Positions 43,364 through 52,880 of a stretch of 64,000 bases of DNA are shown here, one piece after another. Made by a program: the position numbers and the translations under genes. A model generated the notes under the pieces. That model was not told the DNA's origin and did not search any database. It saw nothing but the letters and a program-made list of their open reading frames with translations. Origin of the DNA: Pseudomonas chlororaphis (GTDB lineage Bacteria; Pseudomonadota; Gammaproteobacteria; Pseudomonadales; Pseudomonadaceae); the NCBI GenBank assembly GCA_001023535.1, contig CP011020.1, positions 708,596 through 772,595 on the forward strand. The letters run 5' to 3'. Numbering within the stretch: the stretch's first letter is position 1; every line of letters begins with the position of its first letter.

Positions 43364-44711
43364 GGGCTTTCTCCTCGGGCAGGACATGCGCAACGCTCAG
43401 GCGTGCGCGGGTGAAATACAGCTGGGCTGCCTTCTGGATATCTTGCGGGGTCACGCTTTGCAGTTCGGCGAGTTCGGTGTCCATCAGCTTCCAGGACAGG
43501 CCGACGGTTTCCAGCTGGCCGATGGCGGTGGCCTGGCTGGTGATCGAATCGCGCTCGTACACCAGGCCGGCAATGACCTGGGCGCGTACGCGCTCCAGTT
43601 CGTCCGTCGTCGGGGCGGTGGTCTTCAGTTGTTCGAGCAGGCGCCACAGCCCGGCTTCGGCCTGGGCGATGGTCTTGCCTTTCTGGGTATTGGGGGTCGC
43701 CGACAGGGTGAACAGCGAGTCACCGCGGGTGTAGGCGTCGTAATTCGACGAGCCACCGGAGACCAGTTCCTCACCGCGCTCCAGTTGGGTCGGGATCCGC
43801 CCGCTGTAGCCGCCGTCCAGCAGCGCCGAGATCAACCGCAAGGCGTTGATCGAGCGCTTGTCCGTCGCGGTGGCGATGCTGGGGACGTTGAAGGCCAGCA
43901 TCACGCTGGGCAGTTGGGTCTGCACGTGCAGGGTGATCTGGCGCTCGCCGGGTTCGGCCAGTTCCAGGGGGATCTTAGCCGATGGCACGGCGCGCCGGGC
44001 AATCGGGCCGAAGTAGCGTTGGGCCAGGGCCTTGACCTCGTCTGGCGTTACGTCGCCGACCACCACGAGGGTCGCATTGTTCGGGGTGTACCAGGATTCG
44101 TACCAGTGGCGCAGTTCCTCGACGGTCATGCGGTCGAGGTCGGCCATCCAGCCGATGGTCGGCGTGTGGTAGCCGCTGGCCGGGTAGGCCATGGCCTTGA
44201 AGCGTTCATAGGCCTTGGACATGGGCTTGTCGTCAGTGCGCATGCGGCGCTCTTCCTTGATGACCTCGATCTCGCGGCTGAACTCTTCCGGCGGCAGGCG
44301 CAGGCTGGCCATGCGGTCGGCTTCCAGTTCGAAGGCCACGCCCAGGCGGTCACGGGCCAGCACCTGGTAATAGGCGGTGAAGTCATCGCTGGTGAAGGCG
44401 TTCTCTTCGGCGCCCAGGTCCCGCAGGATCAGCGAGGCCTCGCCAGGACCGACTTTTTCGCTGCCCTTGAACATCATGTGTTCCAAGGCGTGGGACAAAC
44501 CGGTCTGGCCCGGTGTCTCGTAGCTGGAGCCGACCTTGTACCAGACCTGGGAGACCACCACCGGCGCACGATGGTCTTCTCGCACCACGACCTTCAGGCC
44601 GTTATCGAGGGTAAATTCGTGGGTGGGTTGTGGATCGGCAGCCAGGGCTGAAAGGGGCAGACAAACTGTGCTGAACAGCAGGCCTGCAACGCGGCGGGCA
44701 AGAGCATTCAT
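43356..44711 (-). CDS. M16-family zinc peptidase (catalytic partner)
   Basis: A 451-residue exported metallopeptidase with signal peptide (1-24) and the zinc motif HALEH in TGLSHALEHMMFKGSEK, plus the downstream third ligand region (EENAFTSDD) typical of M16B. It probably forms a heterodimer with the following non-catalytic protein and degrades peptides in the periplasm or at the membrane. The two genes overlap by 8 bases and are co-translated. Confidence 0.93.
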   Translation of the reverse strand: MNALARRVAGLLFSTVCLPLSALAADPQPTHEFTLDNGLKVVVREDHRAPVVVSQVWYKVGSSYETPGQTGLSHALEHMMFKGSEKVGPGEASLILRDLGAEENAFTSDDFTAYYQVLARDRLGVAFELEADRMASLRLPPEEFSREIEVIKEERRMRTDDKPMSKAYERFKAMAYPASGYHTPTIGWMADLDRMTVEELRHWYESWYTPNNATLVVVGDVTPDEVKALAQRYFGPIARRAVPSAKIPLELAEPGERQITLHVQTQLPSVMLAFNVPSIATATDKRSINALRLISALLDGGYSGRIPTQLERGEELVSGGSSNYDAYTRGDSLFTLSATPNTQKGKTIAQAEAGLWRLLEQLKTTAPTTDELERVRAQVIAGLVYERDSITSQATAIGQLETVGLSWKLMDTELAELQSVTPQDIQKAAQLYFTRARLSVAHVLPEEKAHE

Positions 44712-45055
44712 TCGTGTTTAAACCTGTTGGGCTGCCCGCTAGGTCTTAGCGTCGGCGGGCGAGAGGGTGCTAGGATAACGGTCCGTTTTACTGGCGGCCA
44801 CGCCTATCGGGCCTTTTATCGGCCCGAGGCTGTTTGGGTTCTGCGCAGAAACGCCGGGTTAGCGCGTCGATCCCGGCGTTTTCGCCGATGATGCCGTACC
44901 AGTCCTTTGAAAAAATCAGCCATGAGGTGTCCCCGGGACATTTCGACAATCTGTTGCCCGTGAACAAGCTGGGTGAAACGCAGTCTGTTCAGCATCGAAT
45001 ATTTATCACCGAGGCGCCCTTGTGGCGCTTCGCTACCGTGAGATAGCCGTCCTCC
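44712..45055. other. Intergenic region between the M16 genes and ftsY
   Basis: 344 bases between divergent genes, holding the promoters of both sides. A 7-base hairpin lies at 44807-44827 (TCGGGCC, loop TTTTATC, GGCCCGA). A stronger terminator-like hairpin is listed at 44849-44882. A 70-codon frame (44834-45046) covers the right half but has no recognisable family and a poor start. Confidence 0.5.
44849..44882 (+). terminator. Terminator-like hairpin upstream of ftsY
   Basis: A 10-base perfect stem, AAACGCCGGG (44849-44858) and CCCGGCGTTT (44872-44881), with a 13-base loop and the run TTTT at 44879-44882. It has the form of a rho-independent terminator, although it lies between divergent genes and upstream of ftsY, where no plus-strand gene precedes it. 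Confidence 0.6.
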
Positions 45056-46507
45056 ATGTTTGGTTCCAACGACGACAAGAAGACCCCAGCTGCGGCTGGC
45101 GAGAAGAAAGGCCTGTTCGGATGGCTGCGCAAGAAGCCGCAGGAAACCGTCGTCGAACAGCCGCAAGCACCGCTTGAACCCGCCGAGCCGGTGGCCGAGG
45201 AAGCCGCGCCCATCGTCCTGCCGATTGCCGAGCCGGTGCTGCAACCGGCCGAATCCGAACCCGAGCCCACGCCCGAGCCTGTGGTCGAACAGCCACTGGC
45301 CGCGCCTGCCGGGCAAACGCCCTGGCTGACCCTGCCCGTGGCGGAAGAGCCGGTGGCGCTGGTGGATGACGCGCAGGCCTCGCAGGTCACCCCGCCGATC
45401 CCGGCTGTTGCCCAGCCTGTTGTCGCACCCGTGGTGCAGCCGGTTGCCGACCTGCCGGCGGTGGCCGCCACGCTCATACCCACACCTGTCGCCACGCCAG
45501 CCGTGCCCGCCGTTGCGCCTGCGCCCGTCGAGCCCGAGGCCCCGGCGCAGCCGGCACGTACAAACGAAGAGGCCAAGGTCGGCTTCTTTGCCCGCCTCAA
45601 GCAAGGCCTGTCGAAAACCAGCGCCAGCATCGGCGAAGGCATGGCCAGCCTGTTCCTGGGCAAGAAGGTCATCGATGACGAACTGCTGGAAGACATCGAG
45701 ACCCGCCTGCTGACCGCCGACGTCGGCGTGGAGGCGACCTCGGTGATCATCAAGAGCCTGACCCAGAAAGTCGCGCGCAAGCAGTTGACCGATGCCGACG
45801 CGCTGTACAAATCCTTGCAGGGCGAGCTGACCAACCTGCTCAAGCCGGTGGAGCAACCGCTGGTGATTGCTTCCCAGAACAAGCCGTATGTGATCCTGGT
45901 GGTGGGCGTCAACGGCGCCGGCAAGACCACCACCATCGGCAAGCTGGCGAAGAAGCTGCAACTGGAGGGCAAGAAAGTCATGCTGGCCGCGGGCGACACC
46001 TTCCGCGCCGCCGCGGTGGAGCAACTGCAAGTGTGGGGCGAGCGCAACAAGATCGCGGTGATCGCCCAGCACACCGGCGCAGACTCCGCTTCGGTGATCT
46101 TCGACGCCGTGCAGGCCGCCAAGGCCCGTGGCATCGATGTGCTGATCGCCGACACGGCCGGTCGCCTGCACACCAAGGACAACCTGATGGAGGAGCTCAA
46201 GAAGGTTCGCCGGGTCATCGGCAAACTCGACGCCGAGGCGCCTCACGAAGTGCTGCTGGTGCTCGACGCCGGTACCGGCCAGAACGCCATCAGCCAGGCC
46301 AAGCAATTCAACCAGACCGTCGAACTGACCGGGCTGGCCCTGACCAAGCTCGATGGCACCGCCAAGGGTGGGGTGATCTTTGCCCTGGCCAAGCAGTTCG
46401 GCCTGCCCATTCGCTACATTGGCGTGGGTGAAGGCATCGATGATCTGCGCACTTTTGAAGCCGAGCCCTTTGTCCAGGCGCTGTTTGCCGAGCGGGAGCA
46501 TTCATGA
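45056..46507 (+). CDS. ftsY: Signal recognition particle receptor FtsY
   Basis: GTPase that docks signal recognition particle-ribosome complexes at the membrane. The 483-residue product has a long acidic, Pro/Glu/Ala/Val-rich A region (about 1-170, low complexity), then the N and G domains with GVNGAGKTTTIGKLAKKL, DTFRAAAVEQL, DTAGRLHTKDNLMEEL and TKLDGTAKGGV. It overlaps ftsE by 4 bases in the standard ftsY-ftsE-ftsX-rpoH order. Confidence 0.97.
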   Translation: MFGSNDDKKTPAAAGEKKGLFGWLRKKPQETVVEQPQAPLEPAEPVAEEAAPIVLPIAEPVLQPAESEPEPTPEPVVEQPLAAPAGQTPWLTLPVAEEPVALVDDAQASQVTPPIPAVAQPVVAPVVQPVADLPAVAATLIPTPVATPAVPAVAPAPVEPEAPAQPARTNEEAKVGFFARLKQGLSKTSASIGEGMASLFLGKKVIDDELLEDIETRLLTADVGVEATSVIIKSLTQKVARKQLTDADALYKSLQGELTNLLKPVEQPLVIASQNKPYVILVVGVNGAGKTTTIGKLAKKLQLEGKKVMLAAGDTFRAAAVEQLQVWGERNKIAVIAQHTGADSASVIFDAVQAAKARGIDVLIADTAGRLHTKDNLMEELKKVRRVIGKLDAEAPHEVLLVLDAGTGQNAISQAKQFNQTVELTGLALTKLDGTAKGGVIFALAKQFGLPIRYIGVGEGIDDLRTFEAEPFVQALFAEREHS

Positions 46508-47175
46508 TTCGTTTCGAACAGGTCGGTAAACGCTATCCGAACGGGCATGTCGGCTTGCATGAGCTGAGCTTTCGGGTGCGTCGCGGCGAGTTTCTGTTTG
46601 TTACCGGCCATTCCGGTGCCGGTAAGAGCACCCTGCTGCGCCTGCTGCTGGCGATGGAGCGGCCCACCACTGGCAAGCTGTTGCTGGCCGGCCAGGACCT
46701 GAGCACCATCAGCAATGCCCAGATTCCCTACCTGCGGCGGCAGATCGGCGTGGTGTTCCAGAATCACCAGTTGCTGTTCGATCGCACCGTGTTCAACAAC
46801 GTGGCGCTGCCGTTGCAGATCCTCGGGCTGTCCAAGGCCGAGATCAACAAGCGCGTGGACTCGGCCCTCGAACGCGTGGCCCTGTCGGACAAGACCGACC
46901 TGTATCCGGGCGACCTGTCCACCGGCCAGCAACAGCGCGTCGGCATCGCCCGCGCCATCGTCCATCGCCCGGCCTTGCTGCTGGCGGACGAGCCCACCGG
47001 TAACCTCGACCCGCGCCTGGCGGCGGAAATCATGGGCGTGTTCGAAGACATCAATCGCCTGGGCACCAGCGTGCTGATCGCCAGTCACGACCTGGCCCTG
47101 ATCGCACGCATGCGTCACCGCATGCTCACCTTGCAACGTGGCCGTCTGATCGGTGACGGGGAGGCCGGTGTATGA
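46504..47175 (+). CDS. ftsE: Cell division ATP-binding protein FtsE
   Basis: ABC-type ATPase of 223 residues that works with FtsX to control amidase activators at the septum. Walker [11 protein letters not shown]-loop VVFQNHQLL, signature LSTGQQQRV and Walker [13 protein letters not shown] are all visible. It overlaps both neighbours. Confidence 0.97.
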   Translation: MIRFEQVGKRYPNGHVGLHELSFRVRRGEFLFVTGHSGAGKSTLLRLLLAMERPTTGKLLLAGQDLSTISNAQIPYLRRQIGVVFQNHQLLFDRTVFNNVALPLQILGLSKAEINKRVDSALERVALSDKTDLYPGDLSTGQQQRVGIARAIVHRPALLLADEPTGNLDPRLAAEIMGVFEDINRLGTSVLIASHDLALIARMRHRMLTLQRGRLIGDGEAGV

Positions 47176-48194
47176 GCGCAACCCGTAGCCCGAAAGTGGC
47201 CGAGCGCGTGGCGCCAAAGGCCTCCGACCCGCAGCCGCAAAAAAAGAAACGCGACGATGACGACGGCCCGGATTTCCCGACGCTGCTGCGTGCCTGGATC
47301 GAAAGCCACCGGGCCAGCCTGCTGGACAGCCTGCGCCGCCTGGGCAAGCAGCCCATCGGCAGCTTCTTTACCTGCATGGTGATGGCCGTCGCCTTGAGCT
47401 TGCCGATGGGGCTGTCATTACTGCTGAACAATGTGGAGCGCCTCGGCGGCTCCTGGCAGCGTGCGGCGCAGATCTCCCTGTACCTGCAACTGGAAGCGAC
47501 GCCGGGCGAAGGCCAGGCGCTGCGTGAGCAGATCCAGGCCATGCCGGGGGTGGCCGACGCCGAGTACATCAGCCGCGAACAGGCACTGGAGGAGTTCCAG
47601 CAGCAGTCCGGCCTGGGCGAAGCCCTCAAGGAATTGCCGCAGAACCCATTGCCGGGCGTGGTGCTGGTGACGCCGAAGGAGGTCGACAAGCCGACCCTTG
47701 AAGCATTGAGACAAACACTTTCCGAATTGCCGAAGGTACAACAGGCGCAGCTTGATCTAGTCTGGGTCGAGCGTCTGGCGGCGATCCTCAAGCTGGGCGA
47801 TCGTTTCGTCTTCGGCCTGACGGTGCTGCTGGTTTCTGCATTACTTTTGGTGATAGGCAATACCATTCGTCTTCATATTGAAAACCGCCGCACCGAGATA
47901 GAAGTGATTAAACTCGTCGGCGGCACGGACAGTTATGTGCGCAGGCCCTTCCTCTATATGGGCGCGCTCTATGGCTTTGGTGCCGGGATCCTGTCCTGGG
48001 GTGTATTGGCGTTCGGCCTGGATTGGCTGAACGATGCGGTGGTGGGGCTGGCCGGTTTGTACGGCAGTGACTTCGCACTGGCCGGCGTGCCAGTCGCCGA
48101 CGGTCTGTCGCTCTTGCTTGGCGCCGTACTGTTGGGTTATATCGGTGCATGGATTGCGGTAGCACGCCACTTGCGTGAGCTTGCACCAAAATAG
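47172..48194 (+). CDS. ftsX: Cell division protein FtsX
   Basis: Membrane partner of FtsE, 340 residues. A charged cytoplasmic N-terminus, membrane segments near 65-88 and around 215-240, 265-290 and 305-325, and a periplasmic loop between the first two agree with FtsX. It overlaps ftsE by 4 bases. Confidence 0.95.
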   Translation: MSATRSPKVAERVAPKASDPQPQKKKRDDDDGPDFPTLLRAWIESHRASLLDSLRRLGKQPIGSFFTCMVMAVALSLPMGLSLLLNNVERLGGSWQRAAQISLYLQLEATPGEGQALREQIQAMPGVADAEYISREQALEEFQQQSGLGEALKELPQNPLPGVVLVTPKEVDKPTLEALRQTLSELPKVQQAQLDLVWVERLAAILKLGDRFVFGLTVLLVSALLLVIGNTIRLHIENRRTEIEVIKLVGGTDSYVRRPFLYMGALYGFGAGILSWGVLAFGLDWLNDAVVGLAGLYGSDFALAGVPVADGLSLLLGAVLLGYIGAWIAVARHLRELAPK

Positions 48195-48228
48195 TGAATT
48201 TGCGCGTATTGACCTTTCGGTTTTTGTG

Positions 48229-48256
48229 GGAACTTGTCCTACGGTTCCCGGTCAAT
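48229..48256 (+). promoter_or_regulatory. AlgU/RpoE-type promoter for rpoH
   Basis: GGAACTT (48229-48235), 16 bases, then TCAAT (48252-48256) resemble the envelope-stress sigma factor promoter GAACTT-N16-TCTGA, 50 bases before the rpoH ATG. P. aeruginosa and E. coli rpoH are known to have such a promoter; here the -10 match is partial. Confidence 0.6.
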
Positions 48257-48305
48257 TTTCGCAGTGCTGAACTGCACGAGTTATGTGAGTCGGAGGTTTT
48301 TTCGT

Positions 48306-49160
48306 ATGACCACTTCTTTGCAACCTGCTTATGCCTTGGTCCCGGGTGCGAACCTGGAGGCGTATGTGCACACGGTGAACAGCATTCCATTGCTGACACC
48401 CGAGCAGGAGCGTGAACTGGCCGAGAGTCTCTATTATGAGCAGGATCTTGAGGCGGCTCGGCAGATGGTGCTCGCCCACCTGCGTTTTGTCGTACATATC
48501 GCCCGCAGCTATTCCGGCTACGGGCTGGCCCAGGCCGACCTGATCCAGGAAGGCAACGTCGGCCTGATGAAGGCGGTCAAGCGTTTCAACCCGGAAATGG
48601 GCGTGCGCCTGGTGTCGTTTGCGGTGCACTGGATCAAGGCGGAAATCCACGAGTTCATCCTGCGCAACTGGCGCATCGTGAAAGTCGCGACCACCAAGGC
48701 CCAGCGCAAGCTGTTCTTCAATCTGCGCAGCCAGAAGAAACGTCTGGCCTGGCTGAACAACGAAGAAGTCCACCGCGTGGCGGAAAGCCTGGGCGTCGAG
48801 CCTCGGGAAGTCCGTGAGATGGAAAGCCGCCTGACCGGCCATGACATGGCCTTCGACCCGGCCGCCGAAGCGGACGATGACAGCGCTTTCCAATCGCCGG
48901 CCAACTACCTGGAAGACCACCGGTACGACCCGGCGCGCCAGTTGGAAGACGCCGATTGGAGCGACAACTCCAACACCAACCTGCACGAAGCCCTGGAAGT
49001 GCTGGACGAGCGCAGTCGCGACATCCTCTACCAGCGTTGGCTGGCCGAGGAAAAAGCCACGCTGCACGACCTGGCGCAGAAGTACAACGTGTCGGCCGAG
49101 CGGATTCGTCAGCTCGAGAAAAGCGCGATGAACAAGCTCAAGGTATCGATTGCGGCCTGA
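48306..49160 (+). CDS. rpoH: Heat-shock sigma factor RpoH (sigma32)
   Basis: Directs RNA polymerase to heat-shock promoters. The 284-residue product has region 2 ([20 protein letters not shown], then [19 protein letters not shown]), the RpoH box [13 protein letters not shown], and region 4 with [20 protein letters not shown]. The ATG at 48306 gives the usual MTTSLQP start. It follows ftsX and has its own probable AlgU promoter; a strong terminator follows. Confidence 0.97.
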   Translation: MTTSLQPAYALVPGANLEAYVHTVNSIPLLTPEQERELAESLYYEQDLEAARQMVLAHLRFVVHIARSYSGYGLAQADLIQEGNVGLMKAVKRFNPEMGVRLVSFAVHWIKAEIHEFILRNWRIVKVATTKAQRKLFFNLRSQKKRLAWLNNEEVHRVAESLGVEPREVREMESRLTGHDMAFDPAAEADDDSAFQSPANYLEDHRYDPARQLEDADWSDNSNTNLHEALEVLDERSRDILYQRWLAEEKATLHDLAQKYNVSAERIRQLEKSAMNKLKVSIAA

Positions 49161-49182
49161 TCTTCGCAGCGGTAATAAAAAG

Positions 49183-49212
49183 CGCCCCGATCAGCGATGA
49201 TCGGGGCGTTTT
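49183..49212 (+). terminator. Rho-independent terminator after rpoH
   Basis: Eleven-base stem, CGCCCCGATCA (49183-49193) and TGATCGGGGCG (49198-49208), tetraloop GCGA, then TTTTC. Twenty-two bases after the rpoH stop. Confidence 0.93.
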
Positions 49213-49248
49213 CGTTCGGGCTCGATAATTTGAGCTCACTGCTGATCC

Positions 49249-49338
49249 TGTGGGAGCGAGCTTGCTCGCGATGAGGCCATTGCATTCAACGTCAGTGCTG
49301 GCTGTTGAACTGCTATCGCGAGCAAGCTCGCTCCCACA
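49249..49338. repeat. REPIN, GCGAGCAAGCTCGCTCCCACA family
   Basis: Inverted units at 49249-49272 and 49316-49338, between the rpoH terminator and mtgA. Confidence 0.9.
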
Positions 49339-49358
49339 AGGGGTCCTCAGTGTCTGGG

Positions 49359-50081
49359 CTACTGAGCCCAGGGCGCTCGCCGCGCACGATCGAGCTCCAG
49401 CAGGTAGCTATCGCCCCCCAACTGGCTCATCTGCTGGCGAATCCAGCTAGCCCGCCGTAGCACATAAGGGCTTGGCCGGCCGGCGCTCCATTTACGTGGA
49501 TTGGGCAAGACCGCTGCCAGCAGGCTGGCCTGCTGTCGGGACAGGGCGTTGGCGCCAACACGGAAATGATGGCGCGCCGCGGCTTCGGCCCCGAACACAC
49601 CGTCGTCCCACTCGACGCTGTTGAGGTACACCTCAAGGATCCGCTCCTTGGACCAGAACACTTCGATCAGTGCGGTGAACCAGGCTTCCAGGCCTTTACG
49701 CAGCCAGCTGCGACCGGACCACAGGAACAGGTTCTTGGACACTTGCTGGCTGAGGGTGCTGGCGCCGCGAATCGAACCGCCCCGTTCGTTGTGGGCGAAC
49801 GCGGCCTGGATTGCGCCGATGTCAAACCCCCAGTGCTCGGGGAATTTCTGATCTTCGCCGGCCATCACGGCGAGCTTGAGGTTGTCGGAGATCTGATCCC
49901 AGGGTTGCCAGGTGCGTTGCAGGTCGATGGGCTCGCCGTTGAACCAGGACTCGACTTTGCGCTCGATCATCAGCGCCGTGAACGGCGGCGGCACGACGCG
50001 AAACAGCAGCACCAGGACAACGCTGCCAACGGCGAACCAGAGCAGGGCTTTGAGGAATCGTCGAAATAATGAACGCAGCAT
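49359..50081 (-). CDS. mtgA: Monofunctional biosynthetic peptidoglycan transglycosylase
   Basis: GT51 glycosyltransferase that polymerises lipid II into glycan strands at the inner membrane. The 240-residue product has a membrane anchor (about 12-32) and the catalytic motifs MAGEDQKFPEHWGFD, RGGSIRGASTLSQQVSKNLF and KERILEVYLNSVEW. The ATG at 50081 is chosen because it gives the standard short cytoplasmic lead. Confidence 0.95.
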   Translation of the reverse strand: MLRSLFRRFLKALLWFAVGSVVLVLLFRVVPPPFTALMIERKVESWFNGEPIDLQRTWQPWDQISDNLKLAVMAGEDQKFPEHWGFDIGAIQAAFAHNERGGSIRGASTLSQQVSKNLFLWSGRSWLRKGLEAWFTALIEVFWSKERILEVYLNSVEWDDGVFGAEAAARHHFRVGANALSRQQASLLAAVLPNPRKWSAGRPSPYVLRRASWIRQQMSQLGGDSYLLELDRARRAPWAQ

Positions 50082-50154
50082 AGGGATGGCTTGGCCGAAC
50101 CGGTCGAGCGGGCCATTATACAGACCCTGTCCACCGCGTCTGATTGGAGTTCTC

Positions 50155-50535
50155 ATGCTGCGTAGCTTTCTGATGCTGGCTGCTTTTTTCGGTTTCACCG
50201 GCGTGGCACTCGGAGCCTTTGCCGCCCACGGCCTGAAAAACCGCCTGAGCGCCGATTACCTGGCGATTTTCCATACCGGCGTCACCTACCAACTGGTGCA
50301 CACCCTGGCCTTGCTGGGGGTTGCGCTGCTGGCCACGCACATCCCTGGTCGAATCGTCACCTGGGCCGGGATTTCATTCGTGATCGGCATCCTGCTGTTC
50401 TCCGGCAGCCTTTACCTGCTGACCCTCACGGGCATCGGCAAGCTCGGCATCATCACCCCGTTCGGCGGCGTGGCGTTCTTGATCGGCTGGCTTTGCCTGG
50501 GGATCGCGGCCTGGCGCCTGCAGCTTGCGGCGTAA
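50155..50535 (+). CDS. DUF423 family membrane protein
   Basis: A 126-residue small membrane protein with four hydrophobic segments and the DUF423 signature LGAFAAHGLK near residue 20-30. Function unknown. Start with GGAG seven bases upstream. Divergent from mtgA. Confidence 0.9.
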   Translation: MLRSFLMLAAFFGFTGVALGAFAAHGLKNRLSADYLAIFHTGVTYQLVHTLALLGVALLATHIPGRIVTWAGISFVIGILLFSGSLYLLTLTGIGKLGIITPFGGVAFLIGWLCLGIAAWRLQLAA

Positions 50536-50625
50536 CGCTTGCCGATGTAGCTGACCAAGGGACTTGGGTCCCCCAGACTGATCGGGCTAGAATGCCTGCC
50601 CCTAAAAATGATGGCGGCATCCGGC

Positions 50626-50826
50626 ATGCGCATTCAGTTGAACGGCGAACCCCTTGACCTGCCCGACGGTGAAACCGTCGCGGCCCTGCTGACCCGCCTG
50701 GAACTCACCGGGCGCCGTGTGGCGGTGGAGCTCAACCTGGATATCGTCCCGCGCAGCCAGCACGCCGACACCACCCTCAACGAGGGTGACCAGGTTGAAG
50801 TCGTGCACGCCATTGGTGGCGGCTAG
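50626..50826 (+). CDS. thiS: Thiamine biosynthesis sulfur carrier ThiS
   Basis: Ubiquitin-like sulfur carrier of 66 residues. The C-terminal GGG end ('HAIGGG') supplies the thiocarboxylate Gly. Start MRIQLNGEP at 50626; ATGs at 50608 and 50611 would add an unusual extension. It passes sulfur to ThiG encoded 54 bases downstream. Confidence 0.93.
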   Translation: MRIQLNGEPLDLPDGETVAALLTRLELTGRRVAVELNLDIVPRSQHADTTLNEGDQVEVVHAIGGG

Positions 50827-50880
50827 TCGCGCCGGTTTCGCAGTCTTTCGCAAGAACCTCACCCCAACAGAGGATTTCCC

Positions 50881-51675
50881 ATGAGCATCGTTCGTAGCGA
50901 CAAGCCCTTCGTCCTGGCCGGTCGTACCTACCAGTCGCGCTTGCTGGTAGGCACCGGCAAGTACCGCGACATGGAAGAGACCCGCCTGGCTATCGAGGCC
51001 TCGGGCGCCGAAATCGTCACCGTCGCCGTGCGCCGGACCAACATCGGCCAGAACCCGGGCGAACCGAACCTGCTGGATATCCTGCCGCCGGATCGCTACA
51101 CCATCCTGCCGAACACGGCCGGTTGCTTTGACGCCACCGAAGCCGTGCGCACCTGCCGCCTGGCCCGTGAGCTGCTCGATGGCCATAACCTGGTGAAACT
51201 GGAAGTGCTGGCCGACCAGAAAACCCTGTTCCCCAACGTGATCGAAACCCTCAAGGCCGCTGAAACGCTGGTCAAGGAAGGCTTCGACGTGATGGTGTAC
51301 ACCAGCGATGACCCGATCATCGCCCGTCAGTTGGCGGAAATCGGCTGCATCGCGGTGATGCCGCTGGCCGGGCTGATCGGCACGGGCCTGGGGATCTGCA
51401 ACCCGTACAACCTGCAGATCATCCTCGAGGAAGCGAAGATCCCGGTGCTGGTAGATGCCGGCGTCGGCACCGCTTCCGACGCCACCATCGCCATGGAACT
51501 GGGTTGCGAAGCGGTGCTGATGAACTCCGCCATCGCCCACGCCCAGCAGCCGATCCTGATGGCCGAAGCCATGAAGCACGCCATCGTGGCCGGGCGCCTG
51601 GCGTACCTCGCCGGCCGCATGCCGAAAAAACTTTACGCCAGCGCCTCCTCGCCGCTGGATGGTCTGATCAAGTAA
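50881..51675 (+). CDS. thiG: Thiazole synthase ThiG
   Basis: Forms the thiazole ring of thiamine from deoxyxylulose phosphate, glycine-derived imine and ThiS thiocarboxylate. The 264-residue TIM-barrel product has the family sequences [34 protein letters not shown] (Schiff-base Lys) and [20 protein letters not shown]. It lies just before trmB. Confidence 0.96.
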   Translation: MSIVRSDKPFVLAGRTYQSRLLVGTGKYRDMEETRLAIEASGAEIVTVAVRRTNIGQNPGEPNLLDILPPDRYTILPNTAGCFDATEAVRTCRLARELLDGHNLVKLEVLADQKTLFPNVIETLKAAETLVKEGFDVMVYTSDDPIIARQLAEIGCIAVMPLAGLIGTGLGICNPYNLQIILEEAKIPVLVDAGVGTASDATIAMELGCEAVLMNSAIAHAQQPILMAEAMKHAIVAGRLAYLAGRMPKKLYASASSPLDGLIK

Positions 51676-51684
51676 GAGCCATTG

Positions 51685-52410
51685 ATGACTGAATCGAACG
51701 ACACGCCTGTCCAGCCGGACGAAGGCGAAGAGCGCCAACACCGCCGCATCAAGAGTTTCGTGATGCGTGCCGGGCGCATGACCGAAGGCCAGCAGCGTGG
51801 CCTGGAGCAGGGCGCCCCTCTGTTCGTCCTGCCGCTGGCCGACGCGCCGGTGGACTTCGACCAGGTGTTCGGCCGCTCGGCCCCGCGCTCGCTGGAAATC
51901 GGTTTCGGCATGGGCCACTCGCTGCTGGAGATGGCCGCCGCGGCGCCGGAACAGGATTTCATCGGTGTGGAAGTGCACCGGCCCGGTGTCGGTGCGCTGC
52001 TCAACGGCGTGCTGACCCAGGGGCTGACCAACCTGCGGGTCTACGATTGCGATGCCATCGAGGTGCTCAACCGCTGCGTGGCCGACAACAGCCTCGACCG
52101 GCTGATGCTGTTCTTCCCGGACCCTTGGCACAAGAGCCGTCACCACAAGCGCCGCATCGTCCAGGCTTCGTTCGCTGAGTTGGTGCGCAGCAAGTTGAAA
52201 GTCGGTGGCGTGCTGCACATGGCCACTGACTGGGAACCCTACGCCGAATACATGCTGGAAGTGATGAACGTCGCGCCGGGCTACCGCAACCTTGCCGAAG
52301 ACGGCCAATACGTCCCGCGTCCGGCTGAACGACCGATCACCAAGTTCGAGCGCCGCGGCGAGCGGCTGGGGCATGGGGTCTGGGATTTGAAGTTCGAGAA
52401 GCAGTCCTAA
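51685..52410 (+). CDS. trmB: tRNA (guanine-46-N7)-methyltransferase
   Basis: Makes m7G46 in tRNA. The 241-residue product has [15 protein letters not shown] (SAM site) and the catalytic [15 protein letters not shown]. An in-frame TTG at 51682 is ignored in favour of the ATG at 51685. The gene ends 16 bases before a REPIN. Confidence 0.96.
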   Translation: MTESNDTPVQPDEGEERQHRRIKSFVMRAGRMTEGQQRGLEQGAPLFVLPLADAPVDFDQVFGRSAPRSLEIGFGMGHSLLEMAAAAPEQDFIGVEVHRPGVGALLNGVLTQGLTNLRVYDCDAIEVLNRCVADNSLDRLMLFFPDPWHKSRHHKRRIVQASFAELVRSKLKVGGVLHMATDWEPYAEYMLEVMNVAPGYRNLAEDGQYVPRPAERPITKFERRGERLGHGVWDLKFEKQS

Positions 52411-52426
52411 GCCACACGCAGTTCAA

Positions 52427-52515
52427 TGTGGGAGCGGGCTTGCTCGCGAATGCGGTGTATCAGACACATTAATGTCGACTGATACACCGCATTCGCGAGC
52501 AAGCCCGCTCCCACA
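52427..52515. repeat. REPIN, GCGAGCAAGCCCGCTCCCACA family
   Basis: Inverted units at 52427-52449 and 52493-52515, between convergent trmB and the DUF3392 gene. Confidence 0.9.
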
Positions 52516-52538
52516 GTCGTTTTGGGGCGGTGCGAAGG

Positions 52539-52862
52539 TCAGCGCCGATCCGCCACCACGCCGATCAACACCAGTACCACCAACAGCACCGGCGCCAGGC
52601 TGTAGTTGTTGAACTGGCTCAGCCCTCGCACCACCCATGGCGTGGCGTAGATCAGGGCGGCGCCGCTGCCGATCATGCACAGCAGGGCGATCAACGGGAC
52701 GCGCAACGCGCCGGCGATGCTGCCTAGGCGTTGCTCGACCCAGGCCTTGATGTCCGCACCGAACAGCACCAGCAGGCAGCCGACCAGCGCCAGGGAGATT
52801 TCCGACAGGTTGCTGCGGCTCCAGCGGGACACGGTGGCCAGCAGGTCGAGTACCAGATCCAT
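52539..52862 (-). CDS. DUF3392 family membrane protein
   Basis: A 107-residue protein with three hydrophobic segments (about 22-40, 55-75, 88-104), matching the DUF3392 group. Function unknown. It follows hemW by 18 bases on the same strand. Confidence 0.82.
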   Translation of the reverse strand: MDLVLDLLATVSRWSRSNLSEISLALVGCLLVLFGADIKAWVEQRLGSIAGALRVPLIALLCMIGSGAALIYATPWVVRGLSQFNNYSLAPVLLVVLVLIGVVADRR

Positions 52863-52880
52863 TCGATTTCCTTGTGTTGA

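Noticed and set aside
44834..45046. A 70-codon frame upstream of ftsY as a small gene
   Set aside because: It begins inside the terminator-like hairpin region, has no ribosome site or recognisable product and ends just before ftsY. It may still be a leader, but the evidence is not enough.
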